In this document: positions 33,198 to 42,975 of the stretch, piece by piece
How positions within the stretch are numbered: position 1 is the stretch's first letter
Layout of the letters: every line of letters begins with the position of its first letter
Source of the DNA: Burkholderiales bacterium
Lineage (GTDB): Bacteria > Pseudomonadota > Gammaproteobacteria > Burkholderiales > Burkholderiaceae_C
Direction: 5' to 3'
DNA: 64,000 nucleotides
NCBI GenBank assembly: GCA_003963075.1
Contig: RXJV01000036.1
Span: forward strand, 81,953-145,952
Program-made: the position numbers and the translations under genes
The notes under the pieces: generated by a model
Told to the model about the DNA's origin: nothing
Seen by the model: the letters and a program-made list of their open reading frames with translations, nothing else
Database searches by the model: none

Positions 33198-33517
33198 CTC
33201 CCTACCGCGTCGTCCTCGCCGAAGAGGCTGCCGACGACTTGCTGCGGATTGAGGACTTCATCATCGAACGTGAACTCGCCAGCGCGACGCCTGACCTCGA
33301 TGTCGTGCGGCGCCTGAGAGACGCCGTCGACCGAGCGCTGCAACTGCTGGAGTTCTCGCCCTACTCGTGCCGCAAGGCCGCTCGCGCCTTGAACGACAGG
33401 CAGCGCGAGCTGATCATCCCCTTCGGAAGCAGCGGACTCATCGCAGCGTTTGAAGTCCGCGGCGAGGTTGTGCGCATCGGCGCCATTCGCCATCAGCTGG
33501 AGCAGGATTACCACTGA
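33194..33517 (+). CDS. RelE/ParE-family toxin
   Basis: YRVVLAEEAADDLLRIEDFI...ALQLLEFSPYSCRKA...RELIIPFGSSGLIAAFEV..VVRIGAIRHQLEQDYH; GTG start overlapping antitoxin TGA. Confidence 0.82.
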   Translation: MTPYRVVLAEEAADDLLRIEDFIIERELASATPDLDVVRRLRDAVDRALQLLEFSPYSCRKAARALNDRQRELIIPFGSSGLIAAFEVRGEVVRIGAIRHQLEQDYH

Positions 33518-33771
33518 TCCAGGTCGGCGGCTTTGGCCGTGCGCCTGACGCGTTGGCTTAGCGGTCGTGGGGCGCTTGTTGGCCAGCGGCGGAGGGTCGC
33601 GCGCGACGGGTTCCTACAGCCAAGATCGACGGCCTCGGGCTTGACGGGTTGAACGCAGAACTCGACGCTCTGCCCAATTGGGCCGCGACCTTCCACGATG
33701 CTGGGGATGCGAATGCGCACGTGAATGCGTAACCTGATTTCGGTCGGCTCCGCGCCTTAACTTAAGCAACG

Positions 33772-34215
33772 ATGGTCCATCGAATGATGACTTTCTTTCG
33801 AAGTCTCGCAGCAGCTTGCATCAGCTTGCTGGCAGCAGCAAGCGCGTTAGCGCAGGACGGTGCGGCCGATACCGAAGCTGACGTCTATGCGCAGATGAAG
33901 GCCTTGCAGGTCTATGTCGCGGACGGGAGCGCCATCATCTTGGCTCGTGCCTGCAATGACACGATTCCCGACTTCGCTTCTGAGTTTTTGCCCAGATTCA
34001 CTCATTGGCGTGCCACCAACTGGAAGCTGATCGCCCTTGGAGCGTCGCTCAGCACGCAGTTCAAGGATGACAAGGGTGCGCCCATGGACCCGACCGTCGT
34101 CGGAAACTATGCAGCGCAAAAGCTTCGTAGCTCTGCACCCGAGGCGCGGCGTCAGGAGTGCAACAAGCTACTGCAAAACTTCACGGTGAATCCAGAAGCA
34201 TCCGACCTGCATTGA
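33772..34215 (+). CDS. Hypothetical secreted protein
   Basis: Signal peptide MMTFFRSLAAACISLLAAASALAQ then a 120-aa mature region. Confidence 0.6.
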   Translation: MVHRMMTFFRSLAAACISLLAAASALAQDGAADTEADVYAQMKALQVYVADGSAIILARACNDTIPDFASEFLPRFTHWRATNWKLIALGASLSTQFKDDKGAPMDPTVVGNYAAQKLRSSAPEARRQECNKLLQNFTVNPEASDLH

Positions 34216-34403
34216 CACGCTCGCTTCCCGCCAGGCCGCCAACGACCTCATCTCCTCACCAAAGCCGCTCTCCGACCCGCACCCCCTACACTCCCCCCTC
34301 CCCGTTCTGCCCCGCTGGCCTGTCGCCCGGCCGCTGCCTCACAGCGGCGCTGACCTCCCCGTGCTGCATTGCGCTCCATCCCGCAGCTCGCCCGGAGGGC
34401 CTC

Positions 34404-35081
34404 ATGCCCGGCTACCAGATCAAGGTCCAGACCCTCGCCATCGACGGCGCGGCGGACCTGCAGATCCGCTCCCTGCTCGACAACGACCAGTTCGCCGACC
34501 CCACCGGCGTGGCCGAGGCCCTGGGCATCTCGTCGGCGCAATGGCCGCTGTTCGGCCAAGTCTGGCCCTCGGGCCTGCACCTCGCCGCCGCGATGGCGGT
34601 GCGGCCTCAGGTGGACGGCGAGCGCATCCTGGAGATCGGCTGCGGCCTGGCCCTGGCCAGCCTGGTGTGCCACCGCCGCGGCAGCGAGGTCACGGCCAGC
34701 GACATCCACCCGCTGGCCGGCGCCTTCCTGCTGGAGAACCTGCGCCTGAACGAGCTGGCGCCCATGCGCTACTGCCATGGCGACTGGAGCGAGGACGCCA
34801 TCGCCGTGAGCGGCGGCGCGCCCAGGGTGCAGGGGCGCTTTGACCTCATCATCGGCAGCGATGTGCTCTACGAACGCGACGACGGCGGCGCACTGGCGGC
34901 CTTCATCGAGCGGCATGCGCTGCCCGGCTGCGAGGTCTGGATCGTCGACCCCAACCGCAGCAACCGCGCCGCGTTCACACGCCGACTCGCTGCCCTGGGT
35001 TTTGAAGCCCACGAGACCCCACTGACCGGGCCCGGTTACCGCGGCCGGCTGATGCGCTTCGTGCGGCTGGCGCCCGGCTGA
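34404..35081 (+). CDS. Class I SAM-dependent methyltransferase (METTL21/Methyltransf_16-like)
   Basis: WPSGLHLAAAM, ILEIGCGLALASLVCHRRGSEVTASDIHP, DLIIGSDVLYE. Confidence 0.82.
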   Translation: MPGYQIKVQTLAIDGAADLQIRSLLDNDQFADPTGVAEALGISSAQWPLFGQVWPSGLHLAAAMAVRPQVDGERILEIGCGLALASLVCHRRGSEVTASDIHPLAGAFLLENLRLNELAPMRYCHGDWSEDAIAVSGGAPRVQGRFDLIIGSDVLYERDDGGALAAFIERHALPGCEVWIVDPNRSNRAAFTRRLAALGFEAHETPLTGPGYRGRLMRFVRLAPG

Positions 35082-35089
35082 GGCCGGCC

Positions 35090-35476
35090 TCAGCCGCCCT
35101 GCTTGAGCGCCGTCACCTCGATCTCGATGCGCATGCGCGGGTCCAGCAGCTGGGCCGAGATCATGGTCGCCGCAGGGCGCACGTCGCCAAAGTAGCGCCG
35201 CAGCACCGGCCAGCAGTCGCGGAACTGCTGGCCGTCGGGCAGCACATAGGTCACGCGCACCACATCCTTCAGGCTGGCGCCGGCCTGGGCGAGCGCCGCC
35301 TGGATGTTCCTCAGGCACTGCTCGGCCTGTTCGGCCACGTCGTCGGCGATGGTCATCGTCGCGTAGTCGAAGCCCGTGGTGCCGGACACGAACACCCAGT
35401 CGCCCTGCACGACGGCACGGGAGTAGGCGATCTCGTCCTCGAAGGGGGAGCCGGAGCTGATGAGGGTGCGGGTCAT
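35090..35476 (-). CDS. RidA-family protein
   Basis: AYSRAVVQGDWVFVSGTTG...EQCLRNIQAALAQAG...IEIEVTALK. Confidence 0.88.
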   Translation of the reverse strand: MTRTLISSGSPFEDEIAYSRAVVQGDWVFVSGTTGFDYATMTIADDVAEQAEQCLRNIQAALAQAGASLKDVVRVTYVLPDGQQFRDCWPVLRRYFGDVRPAATMISAQLLDPRMRIEIEVTALKQGG

Positions 35477-35516
35477 GGGCAGGGCGGCGGCGGTGTGTTG
35501 GCTGGCATGTGTTCGG

Positions 35517-37487
35517 TCAAGCCGCCGGCCGGGTCCGGTAAAAGGTCATCGGCTCGGCCTTCAGCTGTTTGAGCACGTTCTTGCGCATCGCGCCCACCAC
35601 GTGCATCTCGCAGGGCTTGCAGTCAAAGCGCAGCGTCAGCGTGTCCTCGCCATGTTTCAGCACCAGCGGCTCGGCGCGCACGGTGCCTTGCACGCCGGTC
35701 ACGCCCTTGGCCTGCTTGGGGCACAGGCTCAGGCTCCAGCGCACGCAGTGCTTGGTGATCATCAACGGCACCTCGCCGAGCTCCTCGTGGCTCTCGTAGG
35801 CCGCGCCGATGACCTTGACGCCGTGGCGCGCGTAGAAGGCCGCGGCCCGGCCGTTGTAGACGTTGGCGAGGTAGCTCAGCGTGTCCTCGGGGTAGGGCAC
35901 CGGCGGCTCGACGGGCGTGGCGCGCGGCAGGCGCTGAAAGGCGGCCGCGCGGGCATCCTCCAGCGCGGCGATGCCGTCGCGGCGCAGCGCGTTGAGCTTG
36001 CTGGCCGGCAGGAAGAGGGGCTCGCCGCGCATCGCCAGCCGCACGCGGCGGGCGCTGAAGATGGTGTCGCCCAGCTTGGCGAGCGCGTCCTTCATCTGCG
36101 CATCGGCCTGCTTCCCGTCGCGCGCCGGCTCGTGCGCGCCAGGCAGCTTCACCGACGCCTTCACGCCGGTCTCGTCCTTCAGCATCAGCTCGAAGCCCTC
36201 GTTCACCTGCGCCAGCGTCAGGTCCACCGCGATGCGGCGCTCGGCGCTGGGCTTGGCGAGCAGCCGCTCCCAGGCCATGTCGCGGTTGCGGCTGACGGCC
36301 GTGCCGGGGAAGAGGTCCTTCAGGTCGCTGAACGCCTGGTCCTTGCCGAGGTTGGGCTCGATGCGCCAGAGCGTGCCACCCAGCGGCGTCGCCACATTGA
36401 CCGGCACGCCCTGCAGCTCGCCCTGGCGGTCCCACCAGGTCAGCGCATCGCCGTTGTTGACGACGCGCGTGGCGTCGCCGGTGTCGAGGTCGAAGCTGTC
36501 CGGCCCGACGCGCTTGACCTCGCCCAGCGGCATGCCGGCGTGCTTGGGGCTGTCGAAGGCGCCGATGTCGATTTGGCGGCCGTTGACGAAGTAGTCGGTG
36601 CCGCCGCGGTTGAAGGCCTGCTCGGGCTCGGGCGTGAAGGTAAAGCGGCAGCGGCCGTGGCCGGTGGAAGCCAGCTCAGGCCGGCGCTCCATGATCGCGT
36701 CGAGCAGCGTGCGGTAGTGGGCCGTCACGTTCTTGACGGTGGCCATGTCCTTGTAGCGGCCCTCGATCTTGAAGCTGCGGATGCCGGCGTCGATGAGGGC
36801 CTCGAGGTTGGCGCTCTGGTCGTTGTCCTTCAGGCTCAGCACATGCTTGTCGTGCGCGATGACGCGGCCCTGCGCATCGGTCACGGTGTAGGGCAGCCGG
36901 CACTCCTGGCTGCAGCTGCCGCGGTTGGCGCTGCGGCCGGTGTGGGCATGGCTGATGAAGCACTGGCCGCTGTAGGCCACGCACAGCGCGCCGTGCACGA
37001 AGAACTCCAGCGTCGCCTGCTGCACCTGCTCGCGGATCGCGACGATCTGCCTCAGGTCCAGCTCGCGGGCCAGCACCATCTGAGAGAAGCCCACGTCCTG
37101 CAGGAAGCGCGCCTTCTCGGGCGTGCGGATGTCGGTCTGCGTGCTGGCATGCAGCTGGATGGGCGGCAGATCCAGCTCCAGCAGGCCCATGTCCTGCACG
37201 ATCAGCGCATCGACGCCCGCCTCGTACAGCTGCCAGGCCTGGCGGCGCGCGCCCTCGAGCTCGTCGTCACGCAGGATGGTGTTCATCGTGACGAAGATGC
37301 GCACATTGAAGCGGTGCGCATGGGCCACGAGGCGGGCGATGTCGGCGATCTCGTTGGGCGCCTTGTCGCGCGCGCCAAAGCCGGGGCCGCCGATGTAGAC
37401 CGCATCGGCACCATGGTTGACCGCCTCGATGCCGATGTCGGCATCACGGGCGGGGGCGAGGAGTTCGAGCGGGATGCGGGCGGCCAT
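35517..37487 (-). CDS. U32-family peptidase (RlhA/YdcP-like)
   Basis: ELLAPARDADIGIEAVNHGADAVYIGG; EFFVHGALCVAYSGQCFIS; NRGSCSQECRLPY. Confidence 0.88.
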   Translation of the reverse strand: MAARIPLELLAPARDADIGIEAVNHGADAVYIGGPGFGARDKAPNEIADIARLVAHAHRFNVRIFVTMNTILRDDELEGARRQAWQLYEAGVDALIVQDMGLLELDLPPIQLHASTQTDIRTPEKARFLQDVGFSQMVLARELDLRQIVAIREQVQQATLEFFVHGALCVAYSGQCFISHAHTGRSANRGSCSQECRLPYTVTDAQGRVIAHDKHVLSLKDNDQSANLEALIDAGIRSFKIEGRYKDMATVKNVTAHYRTLLDAIMERRPELASTGHGRCRFTFTPEPEQAFNRGGTDYFVNGRQIDIGAFDSPKHAGMPLGEVKRVGPDSFDLDTGDATRVVNNGDALTWWDRQGELQGVPVNVATPLGGTLWRIEPNLGKDQAFSDLKDLFPGTAVSRNRDMAWERLLAKPSAERRIAVDLTLAQVNEGFELMLKDETGVKASVKLPGAHEPARDGKQADAQMKDALAKLGDTIFSARRVRLAMRGEPLFLPASKLNALRRDGIAALEDARAAAFQRLPRATPVEPPVPYPEDTLSYLANVYNGRAAAFYARHGVKVIGAAYESHEELGEVPLMITKHCVRWSLSLCPKQAKGVTGVQGTVRAEPLVLKHGEDTLTLRFDCKPCEMHVVGAMRKNVLKQLKAEPMTFYRTRPAA

Positions 37488-37498
37488 GCCCGCGATTT

Positions 37499-38809
37499 TC
37501 ACCGCGTCAGCCGGTAGATCAGCAAGGCGGCGCGGACGGCGCCGCGCTCGATGGACGCGATGTCCAGCCATTCGTCCGGCGTGTGCGCGCCGCCACCGGC
37601 CGCGCCCAGGCCATCCAGGCCGTCCACGAAGGGCGCCACGAACTGCACATCGCCCGCGCCCCGCTGGCCGGGGGGCAGCTCGACGACCGCGCCCAGACCG
37701 GCATCGGCGCTGGCGCGCGAGTACAGCGCCAGCAGCTTGCGGTTGCCCGGCGTGGGCGCCATCGGCGGGTAGGCCTCGCTGAAGCTGATGTGCGAGCGGG
37801 TGCCGGGCAGCGGCTGGTCGACGACGGCCTGCATGCGCTCGCGCGCGCGGGCACCCTGCTCGGCGGTCAGGTAGCGCAGGTCGCCGTGCACGACGGTGTC
37901 GCGCGGAATCACATTGGTCTTGCCGAAGGCCGTGCCCTGGCTTTGCGCATCGTCCCAGCTGGCGCTGGTGCCGCCGACGATGGTGGCCGCGTTGAACGTG
38001 AGGTCGGGCTCGATGAGCTGCTCGCGGAAGGCGTTCAGCACCCGCGCCGCCTCGTAGACCGCGCCGAAGCCTTCACGGCCGAACACGCCGGACGAATGGC
38101 CGGTGCGCGCGGTCACCGTCAGGCGCCAGCCACCCGACGCGCGGCGGCCGGTGGTGGCGGCATCGCGGCCCTGGTCGTCATGGGCGGCGCCCTCGAAGGC
38201 CAGCGCCGCGTCGCTCTGCTTCGCTGCGTCCACCAGCGCGGCCCGCGCCACCTCCACCGGGTGGCCGACACGTTCCTCGTCGCCGGTGAACACGACGCGC
38301 ACCGTGCGTCCGTCCAGTGCGCCGGCCTCGTTCAGCGCGCGCAGCGCGAGCAGGATGATGACGTCGCCGCCCTTCATGTCGCTCACGCCCTGGCCGCGCA
38401 CGCGCCGGCCGTCGATCTGCCAGGGCGGCACCGGGCTGTCCTTCTCGAAGACGGTGTCCAGGTGGCCGATCAGCAGCATCCGCTGGCCCTGGTTGCCGAC
38501 GCGCTCGGCCACCAGATGGCCGGCCCGCTGCATCGCCGGCGGCATGTCCACCCAGCGGGTCGCAAAACCCAGGCGCTCGAACTCGGCACGGAACAGCGCA
38601 CCCACCTCGCGCACCCCGGCCGCATTCATCGTGCCGCTGTTGATCAGCACGCTGCGCTCCAGCAGCTTCAGGGCCTCGGGCGTGTGGTGCTTGATGGTGG
38701 CCACCAGCCGTTGCTCGTCGGAACTCAGGGGTTGCTGGGCTTGTGTCAGCGCCGTGGCCATGACGAGCAGCAGGGCCAGGGCGGGTCGGATAGCGTCGGG
38801 GATCTTCAT
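37499..38809 (-). CDS. M20-family metallopeptidase (glutamate carboxypeptidase-like), exported
   Basis: Signal peptide; LLIGHLDTVFE, RGQGVSDMKGGDV, FTGDEERVGHP. Confidence 0.88.
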   Translation of the reverse strand: MKIPDAIRPALALLLVMATALTQAQQPLSSDEQRLVATIKHHTPEALKLLERSVLINSGTMNAAGVREVGALFRAEFERLGFATRWVDMPPAMQRAGHLVAERVGNQGQRMLLIGHLDTVFEKDSPVPPWQIDGRRVRGQGVSDMKGGDVIILLALRALNEAGALDGRTVRVVFTGDEERVGHPVEVARAALVDAAKQSDAALAFEGAAHDDQGRDAATTGRRASGGWRLTVTARTGHSSGVFGREGFGAVYEAARVLNAFREQLIEPDLTFNAATIVGGTSASWDDAQSQGTAFGKTNVIPRDTVVHGDLRYLTAEQGARARERMQAVVDQPLPGTRSHISFSEAYPPMAPTPGNRKLLALYSRASADAGLGAVVELPPGQRGAGDVQFVAPFVDGLDGLGAAGGGAHTPDEWLDIASIERGAVRAALLIYRLTR

Positions 38810-38833
38810 GCCCCAAGTGTCACCCCACCCGCC

Positions 38834-39658
38834 ATGCAACGCCGCCTGCTGCTGACCCTGCCCCTGCTGTCATCGCTGCCCGCCTGGTCTGCAGACTCCA
38901 CGGCGCTGCCCAGCGTGCGGGTGCTGCCTGAGCCCCTGGCCATGCCCGGCCTGGCCCGCAGCCGCACGCTGCGCCTGTGCCTGCCGCCAAGCTACGAGCG
39001 CGATGCCGGGCGCCGCTACCCCGTCATCTACATGCACGACGGCCAGAATCTCTTCGACGCCGCCACCAGCTATGCCGGCGAATGGGGCGTCGACGAGACC
39101 ATGGCGGCCCTGGCCCAGGTCACCGGCTTCGAGGCCCTGGTGGTGGGCATCGACAACGGCCGCGAGAAGCGCAACACCGAGATGGCGCCCTACGACCACT
39201 GGCGTCTGGGCCGGGCCGAGGGGCCGGCGTATCTCGACTTCATCGTGAAGACCGTGAAGCCCTACATCGATGCCGGCTGGCGAACGCGCCCCGAGCGCGA
39301 ACACACCGCGCTGATCGGCAGCTCGCTGGGCGGCCTCATCAGCCATGCGGCGATGCTGTGGCACGGCGAGGTGTTCGGCCGCTATGGCCTGTTCAGCCCG
39401 TCCTACTGGGCTGCGCCGCAGCTGTTCGACGCCACGGCGCAGGCCCGGCTGGCGGCCGATACCCAGGTGCACCTCTACTGCGGTGGTCAGGAGGGCGGCG
39501 GCATGGCCGAGAACACGCGGCGCATGCACCAGGTGCTGGCCCAGCAGATGCCGGCAGAGCGGCTGAGTGTGAATATCGTGGACGCCGCCGGCCACAACGA
39601 AGCGGCGTGGCGCGCCGAGCTGCCCGCCGCGCTGAAGGCCTTGTTCAGGCTCGGCTGA
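38834..39658 (+). CDS. Alpha/beta-hydrolase putative esterase (esterase D/Fes-like), exported
   Basis: YPVIYMHDGQNLFD, ALIGSSLGGLISHAAM (Ser nucleophile), DAAGHNEAAW. Confidence 0.85.
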   Translation: MQRRLLLTLPLLSSLPAWSADSTALPSVRVLPEPLAMPGLARSRTLRLCLPPSYERDAGRRYPVIYMHDGQNLFDAATSYAGEWGVDETMAALAQVTGFEALVVGIDNGREKRNTEMAPYDHWRLGRAEGPAYLDFIVKTVKPYIDAGWRTRPEREHTALIGSSLGGLISHAAMLWHGEVFGRYGLFSPSYWAAPQLFDATAQARLAADTQVHLYCGGQEGGGMAENTRRMHQVLAQQMPAERLSVNIVDAAGHNEAAWRAELPAALKALFRLG

Positions 39659-39831
39659 GCATCGCGGCGGCACGCCCGCGTGCGCAGGCCGATGGCCGGC
39701 GCCTCATCGGCGCACCATATTTTCAATCGCTGCATTCAACCCGTTGTCGGCACACGGGAACGAACCGGCGCACGGGTACCTCTGTGGCAGCCACACCCGC
39801 CAGGTGCAACTCCAAGCAGGCGAACAACATG

Positions 39832-40506
39832 TCAACGGTCGGGCGTCAGTCGAGCCCTCAGCTGGGCCAGCGTCGCACCAGGCTCCAATGTGACGCTGGG
39901 CTGGCCGGGCCTGACGACGCTGAAACCTCCGACGTCCGTCCCGTCCGGCATGGCCTCACCGGGGCTCTGGAAGGACAGCGTGCCGACATAGGTCAGTACA
40001 CGCTCTGGCGCAAGTGCTGGCTCCGTGTCGAAACGGATCGAGTAGCGAATCTCCCCCTTCCCGTCGGCAACCGCTTCGCCGTTCGCGCGCCGCAGCTGAA
40101 GCCCGCCAACACGGCTGGCACCTTCGGGCAGGACGACCTGCGCGACCGCATAGGTTCCATTGGCGCTACATGGCGATGTCTTGACGGCGTCCCAGACGGC
40201 CGAAATGGCCGGAGTGCTGAGCATCGTCAACCAATGGGCGCTCTGAGCAAACCTGGGCAGCTCCGCGTCAGGAACGCCCTTGATGAGGTAGCCAGCCCGG
40301 GTGAAAAGCACTTCGACTCGGCGCCCGTCTTGGACGAGCGCCAGACCGGCCTCCTGGCTCGCATAGCGGGTGATCCGGAACTCGGTTCCATCGCTGATCA
40401 GCAGCGTTTCCGCCGACGGCCGTGCCCAGGTGCCATTGCATGCGGCAAGTGCAGGGCCAGACAGGACAAGAGCAGCGACACAGAACAGGACTCGGTGCTT
40501 GGACAT
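39832..40506 (-). CDS. Hypothetical secreted protein
   Basis: Signal peptide MSKHRVLFCVAALVLSGPALA; 224 aa. Confidence 0.6.
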   Translation of the reverse strand: MSKHRVLFCVAALVLSGPALAACNGTWARPSAETLLISDGTEFRITRYASQEAGLALVQDGRRVEVLFTRAGYLIKGVPDAELPRFAQSAHWLTMLSTPAISAVWDAVKTSPCSANGTYAVAQVVLPEGASRVGGLQLRRANGEAVADGKGEIRYSIRFDTEPALAPERVLTYVGTLSFQSPGEAMPDGTDVGGFSVVRPGQPSVTLEPGATLAQLRARLTPDR

Positions 40507-40809
40507 GGCAAGGTCACATGGCTGAGATGCCCGGACTATGCCGGGGCCGCATCGTTGACCCCCGCGTGAAAAGTGGCATCGGGCCACCGCACCTATGGCG
40601 CCCAGCACCACCGCCCAGCCCAGCAGCGTGTGCAAGGCCTGGCCGTCATGCGCCATCCGCCCCGGCGGCGGCGCCTGCTTTGTGCTGACCTTTTGACCGG
40701 CGCGCCGTGTAACCGCGCACAAGCTCCGGCCATTGGCAAGAAATGCCGGCTTTCCTGGTTGGTGTGGACAGGGGTCGGGTGTTAGGCTGCCGGCTGTCAC
40801 TCACCGGGG

Positions 40810-41538
40810 ATGGAGATGTTGCACGAGTTGCAGGAGCTGCTGGGCGCTTACATGATGCCGGTGCTGATCGCGGTACCGCTGGCCATCATCGTGCTCATCG
40901 CCGGCTTCAAGCGCGACGACTACCGGCCGCCGCGCGATTACGCGCCGCCACCGCGTCCGCCGGTGCCGCCGCAGGCCACGCGCGGCGCGCGGCCGCCGGT
41001 CGTGCTGCCGCCGCTGCCGGGCTCGCCGGGTGCCGGCCCGAGCATGGCCAGCGCCTTTGTGATGGCACCCTCGCCGATGCTGCCGCCACAGGTGGCCCCG
41101 GTGGTTCCGGAGGGCCCGCCCACCGTGCTGGTGGCCGATGACTCCGCCGTCGTTCGCACCAAGCTCAAGCGGCTGCTGGAAGGCGCGGGCTTCACTGTCG
41201 TGCAGGTCAATGACGGCAACGAGGCCCTGGCCGAACTGGAGGCCAAGCCCGAGATCGCGTTGCTGATCACCGACCTGGAAATGCCCAACAAGGACGGCTT
41301 CGAACTGATCGCCGACGTGCACGGCAGCCTCGCCACCGAGGACCTGCCGGTCATCGCCATCACCGGCCACGACGAGCTGCACGGCCGCGTCGGCCAGATC
41401 GAAGGCGTTTACGGCATCTTCAAGAAGCCCTGGAACGACCGCGAGCTGCTCAAGCGCGTCGAGTCGCTGGTGCATCTGCGCAGCGCGGCCAGCCGGCGCG
41501 GCCGCCGCACCACGGACCTGCGCCCCAACGCGGGCTGA
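40810..41538 (+). CDS. Membrane-anchored receiver-domain protein
   Basis: N-terminal TM (MMPVLIAVPLAIIVLIAGF), Pro-rich linker, REC domain (VLVADDSAVVRTKLK, LLITDLEMPNKDGF, FKKPW); no output domain. Confidence 0.82.
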   Translation: MEMLHELQELLGAYMMPVLIAVPLAIIVLIAGFKRDDYRPPRDYAPPPRPPVPPQATRGARPPVVLPPLPGSPGAGPSMASAFVMAPSPMLPPQVAPVVPEGPPTVLVADDSAVVRTKLKRLLEGAGFTVVQVNDGNEALAELEAKPEIALLITDLEMPNKDGFELIADVHGSLATEDLPVIAITGHDELHGRVGQIEGVYGIFKKPWNDRELLKRVESLVHLRSAASRRGRRTTDLRPNAG

Positions 41539-41550
41539 CCCCGCACGGCG

Positions 41551-42903
41551 CTAGGCGGCGCGCCAGACCCGCGGGCTCAGCGCCGCAGCGGCGGCGGCCA
41601 GCCCGAACGCCAGCAGCAGCACCGGCAGCACCTGGCGCGTGGCGGGGTCGAACAGCAGGCCGGCCAGCGCCAGCGCGGCGCTGCTGACCAGGGCGTCGCT
41701 GAGCTGCAGGGCCGAGGTGTTGCGGCCCTGGCTGTCCGGCGCCGACAGCTTGAGCAACTGCACCGACAGCATCGGGAAGGACAGCCCGATGCCCAGGCCC
41801 ACGCCGACCCAGCCCAGCAGCACCAGCCACGACGGCGCTGCCGCCCAGGCGACTGGCGTCATCAGCACGGCCAGCCCCGCGGCCGCCAGCGCAAAGCCGG
41901 CGGGCAGCAGCCTGCGGCGCGCGGCCTCGCCGTGCAGCCGGGCCTGCACCGCACTGCCCAGGCTCCAGGTCACGGCGCCGGCGCTGAGGGCGACGCCGGC
42001 CTGCGTCAGGCTCCAGCCGAACTGCTGGGTCAGCAGCAGCGGCAGGAACGCCTCGGCGCTGGCGAATGCAGCGGCGATGAGGCCGCGCAGCAGCACGACG
42101 CTGGGCAGGCCGCGCGCCGCCCTCAGCGTGCCGGCCGGCAGCAGCTGGCGGGCCGCGACAAGGGCGGCCAGCAGCCCCAGGCCGAACAGCCCGGCCGCGC
42201 GAGCCGCGGGCTGCTGGCTGGCGGCATGCAGCGCCAGCGCGCCGCCGCTGGCGAGCAGGGCCCAGCGCATGGCACCCCACTGCAGCGGCCCGCCGCTGCC
42301 GCCGCCGGCCCGCTTCAGCGCGGGCAGCATCAACCCGGCCGCCAGCGGCACGATGGCGGCCACCGCCAAGAACACCGCGCGCCAGCCCCAGGCCTGCACC
42401 AGCAGGGACGCCAGCGCCGGACCCACCAGCCCCGGCACCACCCAGGCGCCGGCGAACATCGCGAACAGCTTGGGGTGCAGCGGCGCCGGCACGACCTGGG
42501 CCACGCCCACATAGAGCGCCACGCCCAGCACGCCGCTGCCCAGGCCCTGCAGCGCCCGGCCGGCCACCAGCAGGGCCATGTCGGGCGCGAAACCGGCGAG
42601 CAACAGCCCGGCCAGAAATGCCGCCAGCCCGGCCAGCGAGGCACGGTAGGGCCCGCGCCGGTCGCAGAGCTGGCCGGCGGCCGTCATGCCCAGCACCGAG
42701 GTGGCCAGCGTGGCGCCGAAGGCCAGCGCATACAGCGGCAGGCCGTCGAGGGCCGCGGCCACGGCCGGCATCGCGGCGGCCACCGCGATGGATTCGAAGG
42801 CCAGCAGCGAGATCAGCGCGACGGCGCCCAGGCAGGCGGCGCGCCGGCCGGGCGCGAACAGGGCGGCATGGGCCGGGGTGTCGAGGGTGTCGGTCAGGTT
42901 CAT
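41551..42903 (-). CDS. MFS transporter
   Basis: MNLTDTLDTPAHAALFAPGRRAACLGAV...; GQLCDRRGPYRASL motif; multiple TM helices. Confidence 0.85.
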   Translation of the reverse strand: MNLTDTLDTPAHAALFAPGRRAACLGAVALISLLAFESIAVAAAMPAVAAALDGLPLYALAFGATLATSVLGMTAAGQLCDRRGPYRASLAGLAAFLAGLLLAGFAPDMALLVAGRALQGLGSGVLGVALYVGVAQVVPAPLHPKLFAMFAGAWVVPGLVGPALASLLVQAWGWRAVFLAVAAIVPLAAGLMLPALKRAGGGSGGPLQWGAMRWALLASGGALALHAASQQPAARAAGLFGLGLLAALVAARQLLPAGTLRAARGLPSVVLLRGLIAAAFASAEAFLPLLLTQQFGWSLTQAGVALSAGAVTWSLGSAVQARLHGEAARRRLLPAGFALAAAGLAVLMTPVAWAAAPSWLVLLGWVGVGLGIGLSFPMLSVQLLKLSAPDSQGRNTSALQLSDALVSSAALALAGLLFDPATRQVLPVLLLAFGLAAAAAALSPRVWRAA

Positions 42904-42914
42904 GGCAGGGGAGC

Positions 42915-42946
42915 CTAAAAGTTCAAGCCGGCTTGAAGTCAAGCGG
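42915..42946 (-). promoter_or_regulatory. MerR/SoxR-type promoter-operator for the MFS gene
   Basis: Minus strand TTGACT-TCAAGCCGGCTTGAACTTT(19)-TAGGCT with perfect 16-bp palindrome TTCAAGCCGGCTTGAA (42922..42937). Confidence 0.5.
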
Positions 42947-42975
42947 CCGGTTCGGCCGGGGGGGACAATCGCGGC

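Noticed and set aside
35460-37517. 685-aa plus-strand ORF
   Set aside because: Antisense to the U32 peptidase, which has clear family motifs.
39659-39831. Possible mobile-element remnant between the esterase and a secreted protein gene
   Set aside because: Somewhat AT-richer but no inverted repeats, target-site duplication or transposase fragment found.
40507-40809. Hydrophobic minus-strand extension MAHDGQALHTLLGWAVVLGAIGAVARCHF
   Set aside because: In frame with the secreted-protein ORF but the clear signal peptide at MSKHRVLFCVAALVLSG marks the true start; not enough to call a separate gene.
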